Shown here: positions 42,594 through 51,897 of the stretch, in pieces
Numbering within the stretch: position 1 is the first letter of the stretch
Layout of the letters: each line of letters opens with the position of its first letter
Source of the DNA: Streptomyces fodineus
GTDB taxonomy: Bacteria > Actinomycetota > Actinomycetes > Streptomycetales > Streptomycetaceae
Length of the DNA stretch: 64,000 bases
NCBI RefSeq assembly: GCF_001735805.1
Contig: NZ_CP017248.1
Coordinates: 3,286,001-3,350,000 of the forward strand
Direction of reading: 5' to 3'
Notes under the pieces: model-generated
Databases searched by the model: none
Told to the model about the DNA's origin: nothing
The model's input: the letters and a program-made list of their open reading frames with translations, nothing else
Translations under genes and position numbers: made by a program

Positions 42594-43988
42594 ATGAGGG
42601 AGAATGCCCGAGTGGCGGCGGATTTCAAGGCTTTCAAGGGTGACTACCAGGAGCTGGTGGACGAGATCTCGGAGCTGCTCGGGGTCCCGGCGACGCTGGA
42701 GAACCGCGACTTCGAGCTGATCGCCTTCGGCGCGTACGACAGCGACGACGAGCTGGACGCTTCCGCACTGGACCCGGTGCGCACCCGTTCGATCCTGACC
42801 CGGCGCTCCACGGCGACGGTCCGGTCCTGGTTCGAGGGCTTCGGCATCACCCGCGCGACCGGCCCGGTGCGGATCCCGCCGAGCCCCGAGGCGGGCGTCT
42901 ACCGTGGCCGGATCTGTCTCCCCGTACGCCATCGGGGTGTCGTCCTCGGCTACGTCTGGCTGCTGGACGGCGATCCGGGGCCGACGGACGCGCAGTTGGC
43001 CGCGGCGATGGAGGTGGCCGGCCGGATCGGCGCGCTGCTCGCGGACGAGGCGGAGGCCGGGGCCGGGCTGAGCCGGGAGCTGCGGGCGGTGCTGACCGCG
43101 GAGCGCGGCTGGCAGCGGGACATGGCGGTGGCCGAACTCCGCACCGCCCTCGGCTCCCGCGCGGACGGCCCGCTCACCCTTGTCTGTGTCGCCCCCTGGC
43201 CCTCGGCCGACCCGGACGACGCCCCCGCCGCCCGTACGATCCCCCACGCCACGGCGCTGTGCACGCTGCCGTGGGGAGCGTCGGCGCAGAGCCTCGCCCT
43301 GCTGGTACGGCTGCGCACCACGGAGGTCGGCACACCGGCACTGGCAGCGGCCACACGGCTGCTGAAGGAGGCCGAGGGGGCGCGGGGGGCCGGGGCGGCG
43401 GGAGGAACGGCTCGCGGGGCCGGGACGGGAGCAGGCGTGGCGGCGCCGGGTAACACGGCGCGCGGGGCCGGGGCGCGGGCGGCAGCGGCGGCAGCGGCGG
43501 CAGCGGCGGGACTCACGGGGGCGGCCGGGGCCGCCGGAGGCGCCGGAGGCGCCGGTGCGGGGATCGCCGCCGGGGTCGGCGATCCCCGCACCGGGCTCGC
43601 CGATCTGGGCACGGTCTGGCAGGAGGCGCAGGCCGCCGCGCGGGCCGCACTGGCCGAGCCGCGGTTCGGACCGGTCGCCCAGTGGGCGCGGATCGGACCG
43701 TACCGGTTCCTGACGGCGCTGCCGCCCCAGGCCGCGCACGACCCCGTCGTCGGCCCGCTCCTCACCCCCGCCCACCGCGAACTGGCCCACACCGCCGAGG
43801 TCTACCTGGACTGCGCGGGCCAGGCCGGCCGCGCGGCCGCCGCGCTGGGCATCCACCGGCAGACCCTGTATTACCGCCTGTCCCGGGTGGAGCAGCTGAC
43901 AGGGCTGGACCTGGACGACGGGGAGGACCGGCTGCTGCTGCACATGGCGCTGAAGCGGGCGCGGCTGGGCACCGCGGCCCCAGGCTGA
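42594..43988 (+). CDS. PucR-family transcriptional regulator of proline catabolism
   Basis: A 464-residue regulator with an N-terminal helical part ([19 protein letters not shown]), a GAF-like middle ([32 protein letters not shown]) and the PucR-type C-terminal helix-turn-helix ([20 protein letters not shown], then [20 protein letters not shown]). Its position next to the proline genes suggests it is PutR-like and activates them when proline is present; this is inferred from context. About 70 residues between the GAF-like and HTH parts are Gly/Ala-rich, with runs of alanine coded by repeated GGC/GCA units. The start is uncertain: ATG 42594 has GAAGG ten bases upstream, but in-frame GTG 42525, ATG 42573 and GTG 42612 are also possible. 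Confidence 0.85.
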   Translation: MRENARVAADFKAFKGDYQELVDEISELLGVPATLENRDFELIAFGAYDSDDELDASALDPVRTRSILTRRSTATVRSWFEGFGITRATGPVRIPPSPEAGVYRGRICLPVRHRGVVLGYVWLLDGDPGPTDAQLAAAMEVAGRIGALLADEAEAGAGLSRELRAVLTAERGWQRDMAVAELRTALGSRADGPLTLVCVAPWPSADPDDAPAARTIPHATALCTLPWGASAQSLALLVRLRTTEVGTPALAAATRLLKEAEGARGAGAAGGTARGAGTGAGVAAPGNTARGAGARAAAAAAAAAAGLTGAAGAAGGAGGAGAGIAAGVGDPRTGLADLGTVWQEAQAAARAALAEPRFGPVAQWARIGPYRFLTALPPQAAHDPVVGPLLTPAHRELAHTAEVYLDCAGQAGRAAAALGIHRQTLYYRLSRVEQLTGLDLDDGEDRLLLHMALKRARLGTAAPG

Positions 43989-44001
43989 GAAGCGCGGCAC
44001 C

Positions 44002-44592
44002 TCACCGGGCGCCCGCGCTCGTCGATGCGATGATCCGCCGCAGTCCCTCCGTCAACTGCCCGGCGGTGGTGGCCGAGTCGGGGTCGAAGAGCCACTGGAC
44101 CATGAGGCCGTTGAGGAGGGTCAGATAGAGGCGGCCCTCGGTGTCCACGGCCTCCTGGTCGAGCTCGGCCTCCGGAACACCGCTGAACATGGCCACGAGC
44201 CCGGAGCGGCCCTCCTTCTGCGCCTCGGCCAGGAGCTTGCGCACCTCCACGAGCCGGTCGTCCTGGAACATCAGCTCGAAGCTCAGCATCCAGATCGCCC
44301 GTGACTCGGGGACGGTCCGGATGATGCTCGTCCACACCTCCTGGAAGCGCTCCAGCGACCCCGGGGGCTGCGTCACCTGCCCGCCGAGCCCCGGGTCGAA
44401 CCTCTCCCCCACGCCCTCGATCAGCGAGACGTAGGCCTGCACCAGCAACTCGGCCTTCGAACCGTAGTGGTAGCCGATCGACGCCAGGTTGGTCCCCGAC
44501 TCCTTGACGATGTCCCGCGCGGTCGTACGCAGGAACCCCTTCTCCAGCAGGCAGCGCTTGGCGCCTTCGAGCAGATCCTCACGGTGTCCCAT
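44002..44592 (-). CDS. TetR-family transcriptional regulator
   Basis: A 196-residue regulator with HTH in GAKRCLLEKGFLRTTARDIV, then KESGTNLASIGYHYGSKAEL. The ligand domain ends with LTLLNGLMVQWLFDPDSA. It diverges from an MFS exporter, the usual arrangement for a local repressor released by the pump's substrate. ATG 44592 is preferred over the upstream GTG codons. Confidence 0.9.
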   Translation of the reverse strand: MGHREDLLEGAKRCLLEKGFLRTTARDIVKESGTNLASIGYHYGSKAELLVQAYVSLIEGVGERFDPGLGGQVTQPPGSLERFQEVWTSIIRTVPESRAIWMLSFELMFQDDRLVEVRKLLAEAQKEGRSGLVAMFSGVPEAELDQEAVDTEGRLYLTLLNGLMVQWLFDPDSATTAGQLTEGLRRIIASTSAGAR

Positions 44593-44626
44593 GCGCACCA
44601 CCCTACCGCCGATCCATACGAGCGTC

Positions 44627-44664
44627 CTAGACAGACGACTTATACATTCGTTCTAGACAATCGT
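44627..44664. promoter_or_regulatory. Candidate TetR operator region before the MFS exporter
   Basis: Two direct copies of CTAGACAxxCGx (44627-44638 and 44653-44664) flank an AT-rich TTATACATT. The repeats lie between divergent regulator and exporter genes. Overlapping AGACGA/TCGTTCT inverted half-sites are also seen. Confidence 0.4.
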
Positions 44665-44689
44665 TTAAGACGCCCGTACAGTCGCTGTC

Positions 44690-46225
44690 ATGACGAACTC
44701 GACGAGCACAACCGCCTCCGTCGGCGCCGACGGCGCCGCCCCCGCCCGCGCCGGTCGACGCGAATGGACCGCTCTCGGTGTGCTGATGCTGCCGCTGCTG
44801 CTGGTCTCGATGGACGTGTCGGTGCTGTACTTCGCGACCCCCGCGATCAGCGCGGACCTGCACCCGAGCGGCACCCAGCAGCTGTGGATCTTCGACGTCT
44901 ACGGCTTCGTCCTGGCCGGCCTGCTGATGACGATGGGCTCCCTCGGCGACCGCATCGGCCGCCGCAAGCTCCTCCTGACGGGCGCCGTCGCCTTCGGCGG
45001 AGCCTCGCTCCTCGCGGCCTACGCGAACAGCGCCGAGACCCTCATCGCGGCCCGCGCGATCCTCGGCATCGGCGGCGCGACCCTGATGCCGTCCACGATG
45101 GCGCTGCTGCGCACGATGTTCACCGACCCCGGCCAGCGGGCGAAGGCGATCGGCCTGTGGTCCGGTGTGATGACCGGCGGTATCGCGCTCGGCTCGGTGA
45201 TGAGCGGCATCCTGGTCGAGCACTTCTGGTGGGGCTCGGTCTTCCTGGTCAACCTGCCCGCGATGGCCCTGCTGCTGCTCCTCGGCCCGGTGCTGCTGCC
45301 GGAGTCCAGGGACCCGAACCCCGGGCGTTTCGACTGGCTGAGCGTTCCGCTGTCGATGGCCGCCGTGCTCCCCGTGATATACGGCCTGAAGGAGATCCCC
45401 TCCGAGGGCTGGCACCCGCTCTACGTCGTCTCGATCGCCGTCGGCCTGCTCTTCGCGGCCCTGTTCGTCCACCGGCAGCGCACCAGCGCCTCCCCGCTGG
45501 TCCCACCGGCCCTGCTGAAGGGCCACGGCTTCACCCCGGCGCTGGTCCTGAACCTCGTCGCGGCCCTCGCCATGATGGGCTCGGCCATCTTCACCACGCA
45601 GTACCTGCAGTCGGTCCTCGGCAAGAGCCCGCTGGCGGCCGCCCTGTGGAGCCTGCTGCCCTCGGTGTTCATCGGCTTCGCCGGTCCGGTCACCGCACAG
45701 CTCGTACAGCGGGGCGTCAAACGGGGATACGTCGTCGCCGGCGGCTTCGCGGCCATGGCGGCCGGTTACTCGATGCTCGCCCTCGTCGGCACCGACTCGC
45801 TGTGGCCGGCGCTCGCCGGGGCCGGCGTCCTCGCCTGCGGGATGGTCGCGATCGTCTCCCAGCTGACCGACCTGGCCATGAGCGGCGCCCCGATGGAGCG
45901 GGCGGGTACGGCCTCCTCCCTGCTGGAGACCAGCGCCGAGTTCGGCGGCGCCCTCGGCATGGCGGTGCTCGGCTCCATCGGTACGGCGATCTACCGCCAC
46001 GACATGCCGGCCACCGCCCCGGCCGCCGCCCGCCAGACCCTGGGCGACGCCCTCGCCACGGCGGCCCGGCTGCCCGGCCGGACCGGCGAGTCCCTCCTGA
46101 CCACGGCCCGCGAAGCCTTCACCAGCGGGATGCAGGGCGCGGCGATCGCGGGGGCGGTGCTGGTGGCGCTCGCGGCGGTGGGGGCGGCGGTGAGCCTGCG
46201 GAAGATCGAGGTCGGCGACGACTAG
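44690..46225 (+). CDS. DHA2-type MFS drug exporter
   Basis: A 511-residue transporter with 14 predicted helices, of the drug:H+ antiporter-2 group. Typical motifs: LLVSMDVSVLYFATPAIS in the first helix, GSLGDRIGRRKLLL between helices 2 and 3, RAILGIGGATLMPST in helix 4 and the helix 5 region with GLWSGVMTGGIALGSVMSGI. Likely function is export of a toxic compound or an own product. ATG 44690 is the first start after the operator region. Its terminator is shared with serA. Confidence 0.92.
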   Translation: MTNSTSTTASVGADGAAPARAGRREWTALGVLMLPLLLVSMDVSVLYFATPAISADLHPSGTQQLWIFDVYGFVLAGLLMTMGSLGDRIGRRKLLLTGAVAFGGASLLAAYANSAETLIAARAILGIGGATLMPSTMALLRTMFTDPGQRAKAIGLWSGVMTGGIALGSVMSGILVEHFWWGSVFLVNLPAMALLLLLGPVLLPESRDPNPGRFDWLSVPLSMAAVLPVIYGLKEIPSEGWHPLYVVSIAVGLLFAALFVHRQRTSASPLVPPALLKGHGFTPALVLNLVAALAMMGSAIFTTQYLQSVLGKSPLAAALWSLLPSVFIGFAGPVTAQLVQRGVKRGYVVAGGFAAMAAGYSMLALVGTDSLWPALAGAGVLACGMVAIVSQLTDLAMSGAPMERAGTASSLLETSAEFGGALGMAVLGSIGTAIYRHDMPATAPAAARQTLGDALATAARLPGRTGESLLTTAREAFTSGMQGAAIAGAVLVALAAVGAAVSLRKIEVGDD

Positions 46226-46234
46226 GGGAAAGGA

Positions 46235-46276
46235 AAACGCCGGACGGGCTGACTTTCGTCAGCCCGTCCGGCGTTT
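46235..46276. terminator. Bidirectional terminator between MFS exporter and serA
   Basis: Perfect 18-bp stem AAACGCCGGACGGGCTGA / TCAGCCCGTCCGGCGTTT with a 6-nt loop, ten bases from each stop codon. Confidence 0.95.
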
Positions 46277-46285
46277 GCGGATGTG

Positions 46286-47875
46286 TCAGACGAGGTTCAC
46301 GGAGCGGGCGGACGTCGCACCGATCTCCGAGGCCACCTCGGCCAGCACGCCGGAGGACACCGTGTCGTCGACGGTCAGCACCGCCAGCGCCTCGCCGCCC
46401 ACCGCCGCGCGAGCGACCTGCATGCCGGCGATGTTGATGCCCGCCTCGCCGAGGATGCGGCCGACGGTGCCGACGACACCGGGACGGTCCTCGTAGCGCA
46501 GCACGACCATGTGGTCGGCGAGCGCGAGGTCGACGTCGAAGTCACCGACCGCGACGATCTTCTGGACGTGCTTCGGGCCGGCCAGCGTGCCGGAGACCGA
46601 CACCTCCTCGCCGCCGGCGAGCGTGCCGCGCACGGTGACGACGTTGCGGTGCTCGGCCGACTCGGAGCTGGTGGTCAGCCGGACCTCGACGCCCCGCTCC
46701 TGCGCGAACAGCGGCGCGTTGACGTAACTCACCGTCTCGTCCACGACGTCCTCGAAGACGCCCTTGAGCGCGGACAGCTCGAGGACCTTCACGTCGTGCT
46801 GGGTGATCTCGCCGTAGACCTCGACGTCCAGGCGGTGCGCGACCTCACCGGCGAGCGCGGTGAAGATACGGCCGAGACGCTCGGCGAGCGGCAGCCCCGG
46901 CTTGACGTCCTCGGCGATGACACCGCCCTGGACGTTCACCGCGTCCGGCACCAGCTCACCGGCGAGCGCCAGGCGCACCGACTTGGCGACCGCGATGCCC
47001 GCCTTCTCCTGGGCCTCGTCGGTGGAGGCGCCGAGGTGCGGGGTGCAGACGACCTGGTCCAGCTCGAACAGCGGGGAGTCGGTGCACGGCTCCTTGGCGT
47101 ACACGTCGAGGCCGGCGCCGGCGACCCGGCCCTCCTTCAGCGCCGCGTACAGCGCCGCCTCGTCGACGATGCCGCCGCGCGCGGCGTTGACGATGCGCAC
47201 GCTCGGCTTGACCTTGCGCAGCGCCTCGTCGCCGATGAGGCCGAGGGTCTCGGGGGTCTTGGGCAGGTGGACGGTGATGAAGTCGGAGACCTCGAGCAGC
47301 TCGTCCAGGGACAGCACCTTCACGCCCATCTGGGCGGCGCGGGCGGGCTGGACGTAGGGGTCGTAGGCGACGACCTTCATGCCGAAGGCGGACATGCGCT
47401 GGGCGACCAGGGCGCCGATGCGGCCGAGGCCGACGACACCGAGGGTCTTCTCGGCCAGCTCGACGCCCGTGTACTTGCTGCGCTTCCACTCGCCGTTCTT
47501 CAGCGCGGCGTTGGCCTGCGGGATGTTGCGGGCGGAGGCGAGGATCAGACCGCAGGCCAGCTCGGCGGCGGTCACGATGTTGGAGGTCGGGGCGTTGACG
47601 ACCATCACGCCGGCCTTGGTGGCGGCGGAGACGTCGACGTTGTCCAGGCCGACGCCGGCGCGGGCGACGACCTTGAGCTTCTTCGCCGCGGCGATGGCCT
47701 CGGCGTCGACCTTCGTGGCGGAACGGATCAGGATCGCGTCGACGTCGGCGATGGCGGGGAGCAGTTCGGCTCGGTCGGCTCCGTTGGTGTGCCGGATCTC
47801 GAAGTCCGGGCCGAGTGCGTCCACGGTCGCGGGCGACAGCTCTTCAGCGATGAGTACGACAGGTTTCGAGCTCAC
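46286..47875 (-). CDS. serA: D-3-phosphoglycerate dehydrogenase
   Basis: A 529-residue enzyme starting the serine pathway by NAD-dependent oxidation of 3-phosphoglycerate. It is the long actinobacterial form: substrate and NAD domains (GVVGLGRIGALVAQRM, GGIVDEAALY, catalytic His in VCTPHLGAST), an intervening ASB domain (about 315-450) and a C-terminal ACT domain (HMVVLRYEDRPGVVGTVGRI) that gives serine feedback in the mycobacterial enzyme. The start is GTG 47875. It has its own transcription unit, bounded by the terminator shared with the exporter and by the ilvC terminator upstream. Confidence 0.95.
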   Translation of the reverse strand: MSSKPVVLIAEELSPATVDALGPDFEIRHTNGADRAELLPAIADVDAILIRSATKVDAEAIAAAKKLKVVARAGVGLDNVDVSAATKAGVMVVNAPTSNIVTAAELACGLILASARNIPQANAALKNGEWKRSKYTGVELAEKTLGVVGLGRIGALVAQRMSAFGMKVVAYDPYVQPARAAQMGVKVLSLDELLEVSDFITVHLPKTPETLGLIGDEALRKVKPSVRIVNAARGGIVDEAALYAALKEGRVAGAGLDVYAKEPCTDSPLFELDQVVCTPHLGASTDEAQEKAGIAVAKSVRLALAGELVPDAVNVQGGVIAEDVKPGLPLAERLGRIFTALAGEVAHRLDVEVYGEITQHDVKVLELSALKGVFEDVVDETVSYVNAPLFAQERGVEVRLTTSSESAEHRNVVTVRGTLAGGEEVSVSGTLAGPKHVQKIVAVGDFDVDLALADHMVVLRYEDRPGVVGTVGRILGEAGINIAGMQVARAAVGGEALAVLTVDDTVSSGVLAEVASEIGATSARSVNLV

Positions 47876-48087
47876 GTGAGGTCCTCACAAGTCCAGAGCA
47901 TGCGGACGGCCGTCCCGACGGCCGCAGGCGGAGGAGGGGGGCTAGCCGCGGAAGACGCACGACGCTGTGGGCCTGACGCGTGTTGTGCAGCAGTCTAGTG
48001 GCGTGTCGGCGGCCGTATTGCGCCTCCACGGAAGGATCACCCGGACGGGAAACTCCATTTTGTATGGAGGGTTCGTACCGGATGGAC

Positions 48088-48122
48088 GACGGGGGCCGGA
48101 GCAGCATGCCCCGGCCCCCGTC
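48088..48122 (-). terminator. Terminator after ilvC
   Basis: Perfect 12-bp stem GACGGGGGCCGG / CCGGCCCCCGTC with an 11-nt loop, eight bases beyond the ilvC stop. Confidence 0.85.
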
Positions 48123-48129
48123 CTGAGGC

Positions 48130-49194
<1,065 letters not shown>

Positions 49195-49207
49195 TCAGGG
49201 TCTCGGC

Positions 49208-49242
49208 ATACGGGCGGACGACGACTCGCCGACCGCCCGTAT
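49208..49242 (-). terminator. Hairpin between ilvN and ilvC
   Basis: ATACGGGCGG / CCGCCCGTAT, a 10-bp stem with a 15-nt loop, 18 bases after the ilvN stop. There is no T-run, so it may be a weak terminator or RNA-stability element that tunes ilvC against ilvBN. Confidence 0.5.
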
Positions 49243-49259
49243 TCGGCCGTACTTCAGCT

Positions 49260-49784
49260 TTACGCGGATCGGTCGAGCGCGCGCAGCGAGCGGTCCGTGA
49301 TCGAGCGGGAGCCGCGGCCGATCGCGATCGTGCCGGACTGCACCAGCTCCTTGATGCCGAACGGCTCCAGCATCTTGAGCATGGCGGACAGCTTGTCACT
49401 CGATCCGGTGGCCTCGATGGTGACGGCCTCCGGGGAGACGTCGACGGTCTTGGCGCGGAACAGCTGGACGATCTCCACGATCTGGGAGCGGGTCTCGTTG
49501 TCGGCGCGGACCTTCACCAGGACGAGTTCGCGCTGCACGGCCTGACCGGGCTCCAGCTCGACGATCTTCAGCACGTTGACGAGCTTGTTGAGCTGCTTGG
49601 TGACCTGCTCCAGCGGCAGGTCCTCGACGTTCACCACGATGGTGATGCGGGAGATGTCGGGGTGCTCGGTGACGCCGACCGCGAGCGAGTCGATGTTGAA
49701 GCCGCGCCGCGAGAACAGGGCGGCGATCCGGGCGAGGATGCCCGGCGTGTTCTCCACCAGGACGGAGAGCGTGTGCTTGGACAT
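49260..49784 (-). CDS. ilvN: Acetolactate synthase small (regulatory) subunit
   Basis: A 174-residue protein that activates IlvB and gives valine feedback. The N-terminal ACT domain (HTLSVLVENTPGILARIAAL, GFNIDSLAVG) and the C-terminal ACT-like half (LVLVKVRADNETRSQIVEIV) are complete. It begins 22 bases after ilvB, as part of the ilvB-ilvN-ilvC operon. Confidence 0.95.
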   Translation of the reverse strand: MSKHTLSVLVENTPGILARIAALFSRRGFNIDSLAVGVTEHPDISRITIVVNVEDLPLEQVTKQLNKLVNVLKIVELEPGQAVQRELVLVKVRADNETRSQIVEIVQLFRAKTVDVSPEAVTIEATGSSDKLSAMLKMLEPFGIKELVQSGTIAIGRGSRSITDRSLRALDRSA

Positions 49785-49806
49785 GGTCTTTTTACGTCTC
49801 TCTCGC

Positions 49807-51660
49807 TCAGTCGTCTTCGTTGTCGCCGAAGTCGGGGCGGACGTCCCGGGCGGCCATGATCTCGTCGTTGGAGGTGCCGGCGGCGACCATCGGCCAGACC
49901 ATCGCGTCCTCGTGGACGATGAAGTCGACGACGACCGGGCGGTCGTTGATGGAGTTCGCCTCTTCGATGACCTTGTCCAGGTCCTCCGGGCGCTCGCAGC
50001 GCAGACCCACGCAGCCCATCGCCTCGGACAGCTTCACGAAGTCCGGCACGCGCGTGCCCTTGGCCTCCGGGTTGATGTCGTCGGGGCCGCTGTGCAGCAC
50101 GGTGTTGGAGTAGCGCTGGTTGTAGAACAGGGTCTGCCACTGGCGGACCATACCGAGGGCGCCGTTGTTGATGATGGCGACCTTGATCGGGATGTTGTTC
50201 AGCGCGCAGGTGGTCAGTTCCTGGTTGGTCATCTGGAAGCAGCCGTCGCCGTCGATGGCCCAGACGGTCCGGCCCGGCTGTCCGGCCTTGGCGCCCATGG
50301 CCGCCGGGACCGCGTAGCCCATGGTTCCGGCGCCGCCGGAGTTGAGCCAGGTGGCGGGCTTTTCGTACTGGATGAAGTGCGCGGACCACATCTGGTGCTG
50401 GCCGACGCCCGCCGCGAAGATCGTGCCCTCGGGGGCGAGCTGTCCGATGCGCTCGATGACCTGCTGCGGGGAGAGCGAGCCGTCCTCGGGCTGGTCGTAG
50501 CCGAGCGGGTAGGTCTCGCGCCAGCGGTTGAGGTCGCTCCACCAGGCGGTGTAGTCGCCCTTGTGGCCCTCGCTGTGCTCCTTCTGCACGGCCTGGACCA
50601 GGTCGGCGATGACCTCACGGGCGTCACCCACGATCGGCACGTCGGCGGCGCGGTTCTTGCCGATCTCGGCCGGGTCGATGTCGGCGTGGACGATCTTGGC
50701 GTACGGGGCGAAGCTGTCCAGCTTGCCGGTGACGCGGTCGTCGAAGCGGGCGCCGAGGGCGACGATCAGGTCCGCCTTCTGCAACGCGGTGACGGCGGTG
50801 ACCGCACCGTGCATGCCCGGCATTCCCACGTGCAGCGGGTGGCTGTCGGGAAACGCGCCGAGCGCCATCAGGGTGGTGGTGACGGGCGCTCCGGTGAGTT
50901 CGGCGAGGACCTTCAGCTCGGCGGTGGCCTGGGCCTTGATGACACCGCCGCCGACGTAGAGGACGGGCCGCCGGGCGGAGGTGATCAGCTTGGCCGCCTC
51001 GCGGATCTGCTTGGCGTGCGGCTTGGTCACCGGGCGGTAGCCGGGCAGGTCCATGGTGGGCGGCCAGGAGAAGACCGTCTTCGCCTGGAGGGCGTCCTTG
51101 GAGATGTCGACCAGGACCGGGCCCGGGCGGCCGGTGGAGGCGATGTGGAACGCCTGCGCGATGACCCGCGGGATGTCCTCGGCCTTGGTGACGAGGAAGT
51201 TGTGCTTGGTGATCGGCATGGTGATGCCGACGATGTCCGCCTCCTGGAAGGCGTCCGTGCCGATCGCCTTCGAGGCGACCTGGCCGGTGATCGCGACCAG
51301 CGGCACCGAGTCCATGTGGGCGTCGGCGATCGGCGTGACCAGGTTGGTGGCGCCCGGACCCGAGGTGGCCATGCAGACGCCGACCTTGCCGGTGGCCTGC
51401 GCGTAGCCGGTGGCCGCGTGACCGGCGCCCTGCTCGTGGCGGACCAGCACGTGACGCACCCGGGTGGAGTCCATCAGGGGGTCGTACGCCGGCAGGATGG
51501 CGCCGCCGGGAATGCCGAATACCGTGTCAGCGCCGACCTCCTCGAGGGAGCGGATGAGGGACTTCGCACCCGTGACGTGCTCGACGGGGGCGGACTGCTG
51601 TCCTCCGGATCGGGGCCGCGGCTGCGGATGGGCCCCGGTGGCCTGCTCGGTCATCGGCAT
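49807..51660 (-). CDS. ilvB: Acetolactate synthase large subunit
   Basis: A 617-residue ThDP enzyme making acetolactate or acetohydroxybutyrate. The catalytic Glu is in [17 protein letters not shown]/ThDP blocks include [25 protein letters not shown] and the metal motif [16 protein letters not shown] with [12 protein letters not shown]. The N-terminal 28 residues are a low-complexity extension. ATG 51660 or ATG 51654 could start. The gene follows a 13-codon leader peptide and an attenuator, so starvation for branched-chain amino acids should raise expression. Confidence 0.96.
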   Translation of the reverse strand: MPMTEQATGAHPQPRPRSGGQQSAPVEHVTGAKSLIRSLEEVGADTVFGIPGGAILPAYDPLMDSTRVRHVLVRHEQGAGHAATGYAQATGKVGVCMATSGPGATNLVTPIADAHMDSVPLVAITGQVASKAIGTDAFQEADIVGITMPITKHNFLVTKAEDIPRVIAQAFHIASTGRPGPVLVDISKDALQAKTVFSWPPTMDLPGYRPVTKPHAKQIREAAKLITSARRPVLYVGGGVIKAQATAELKVLAELTGAPVTTTLMALGAFPDSHPLHVGMPGMHGAVTAVTALQKADLIVALGARFDDRVTGKLDSFAPYAKIVHADIDPAEIGKNRAADVPIVGDAREVIADLVQAVQKEHSEGHKGDYTAWWSDLNRWRETYPLGYDQPEDGSLSPQQVIERIGQLAPEGTIFAAGVGQHQMWSAHFIQYEKPATWLNSGGAGTMGYAVPAAMGAKAGQPGRTVWAIDGDGCFQMTNQELTTCALNNIPIKVAIINNGALGMVRQWQTLFYNQRYSNTVLHSGPDDINPEAKGTRVPDFVKLSEAMGCVGLRCERPEDLDKVIEEANSINDRPVVVDFIVHEDAMVWPMVAAGTSNDEIMAARDVRPDFGDNEDD

Positions 51661-51734
51661 TCTCTTCTCGATGCTGAGGGTTTTTGCGAGGTTTGTACGG
51701 AGTTCAAGAGCTGCACGAAAAGCACTCGTGCAAC

Positions 51735-51768
51735 AAAAAACCCCTCGTGCCGCAAGGCAAGCGAGGGG
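51735..51768 (-). terminator. Attenuator terminator of ilvB
   Basis: Minus-strand stem CCCCTCG / CGAGGGG with a 14-nt loop followed by six T, 55 bases after the leader peptide stop and 75 before ilvB. Confidence 0.85.
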
Positions 51769-51822
51769 AGCGCGCCGGTGAGGTCGCTGGGGTTTCCGGA
51801 TCGTCCTCCGGTGGGTCCCAGC

Positions 51823-51864
51823 TCAGCCGACGCGCTGTCCAAGTACGAGAATTCGGGTGCGCAT
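51823..51864 (-). CDS. ilvB leader peptide
   Basis: Thirteen codons: MRTRILVLGQRVG. It carries consecutive Ile-Leu-Val-Leu codons and lies upstream of the ilvB attenuator. I recall almost the same peptide as the predicted branched-chain leader of other Streptomyces ilvB genes. Ribosome stalling at these codons should favour an antiterminator structure. Confidence 0.85.
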   Translation of the reverse strand: MRTRILVLGQRVG

Positions 51865-51897
51865 GGCACTGACCCTCCCCCCGACGCGCACCACGTG

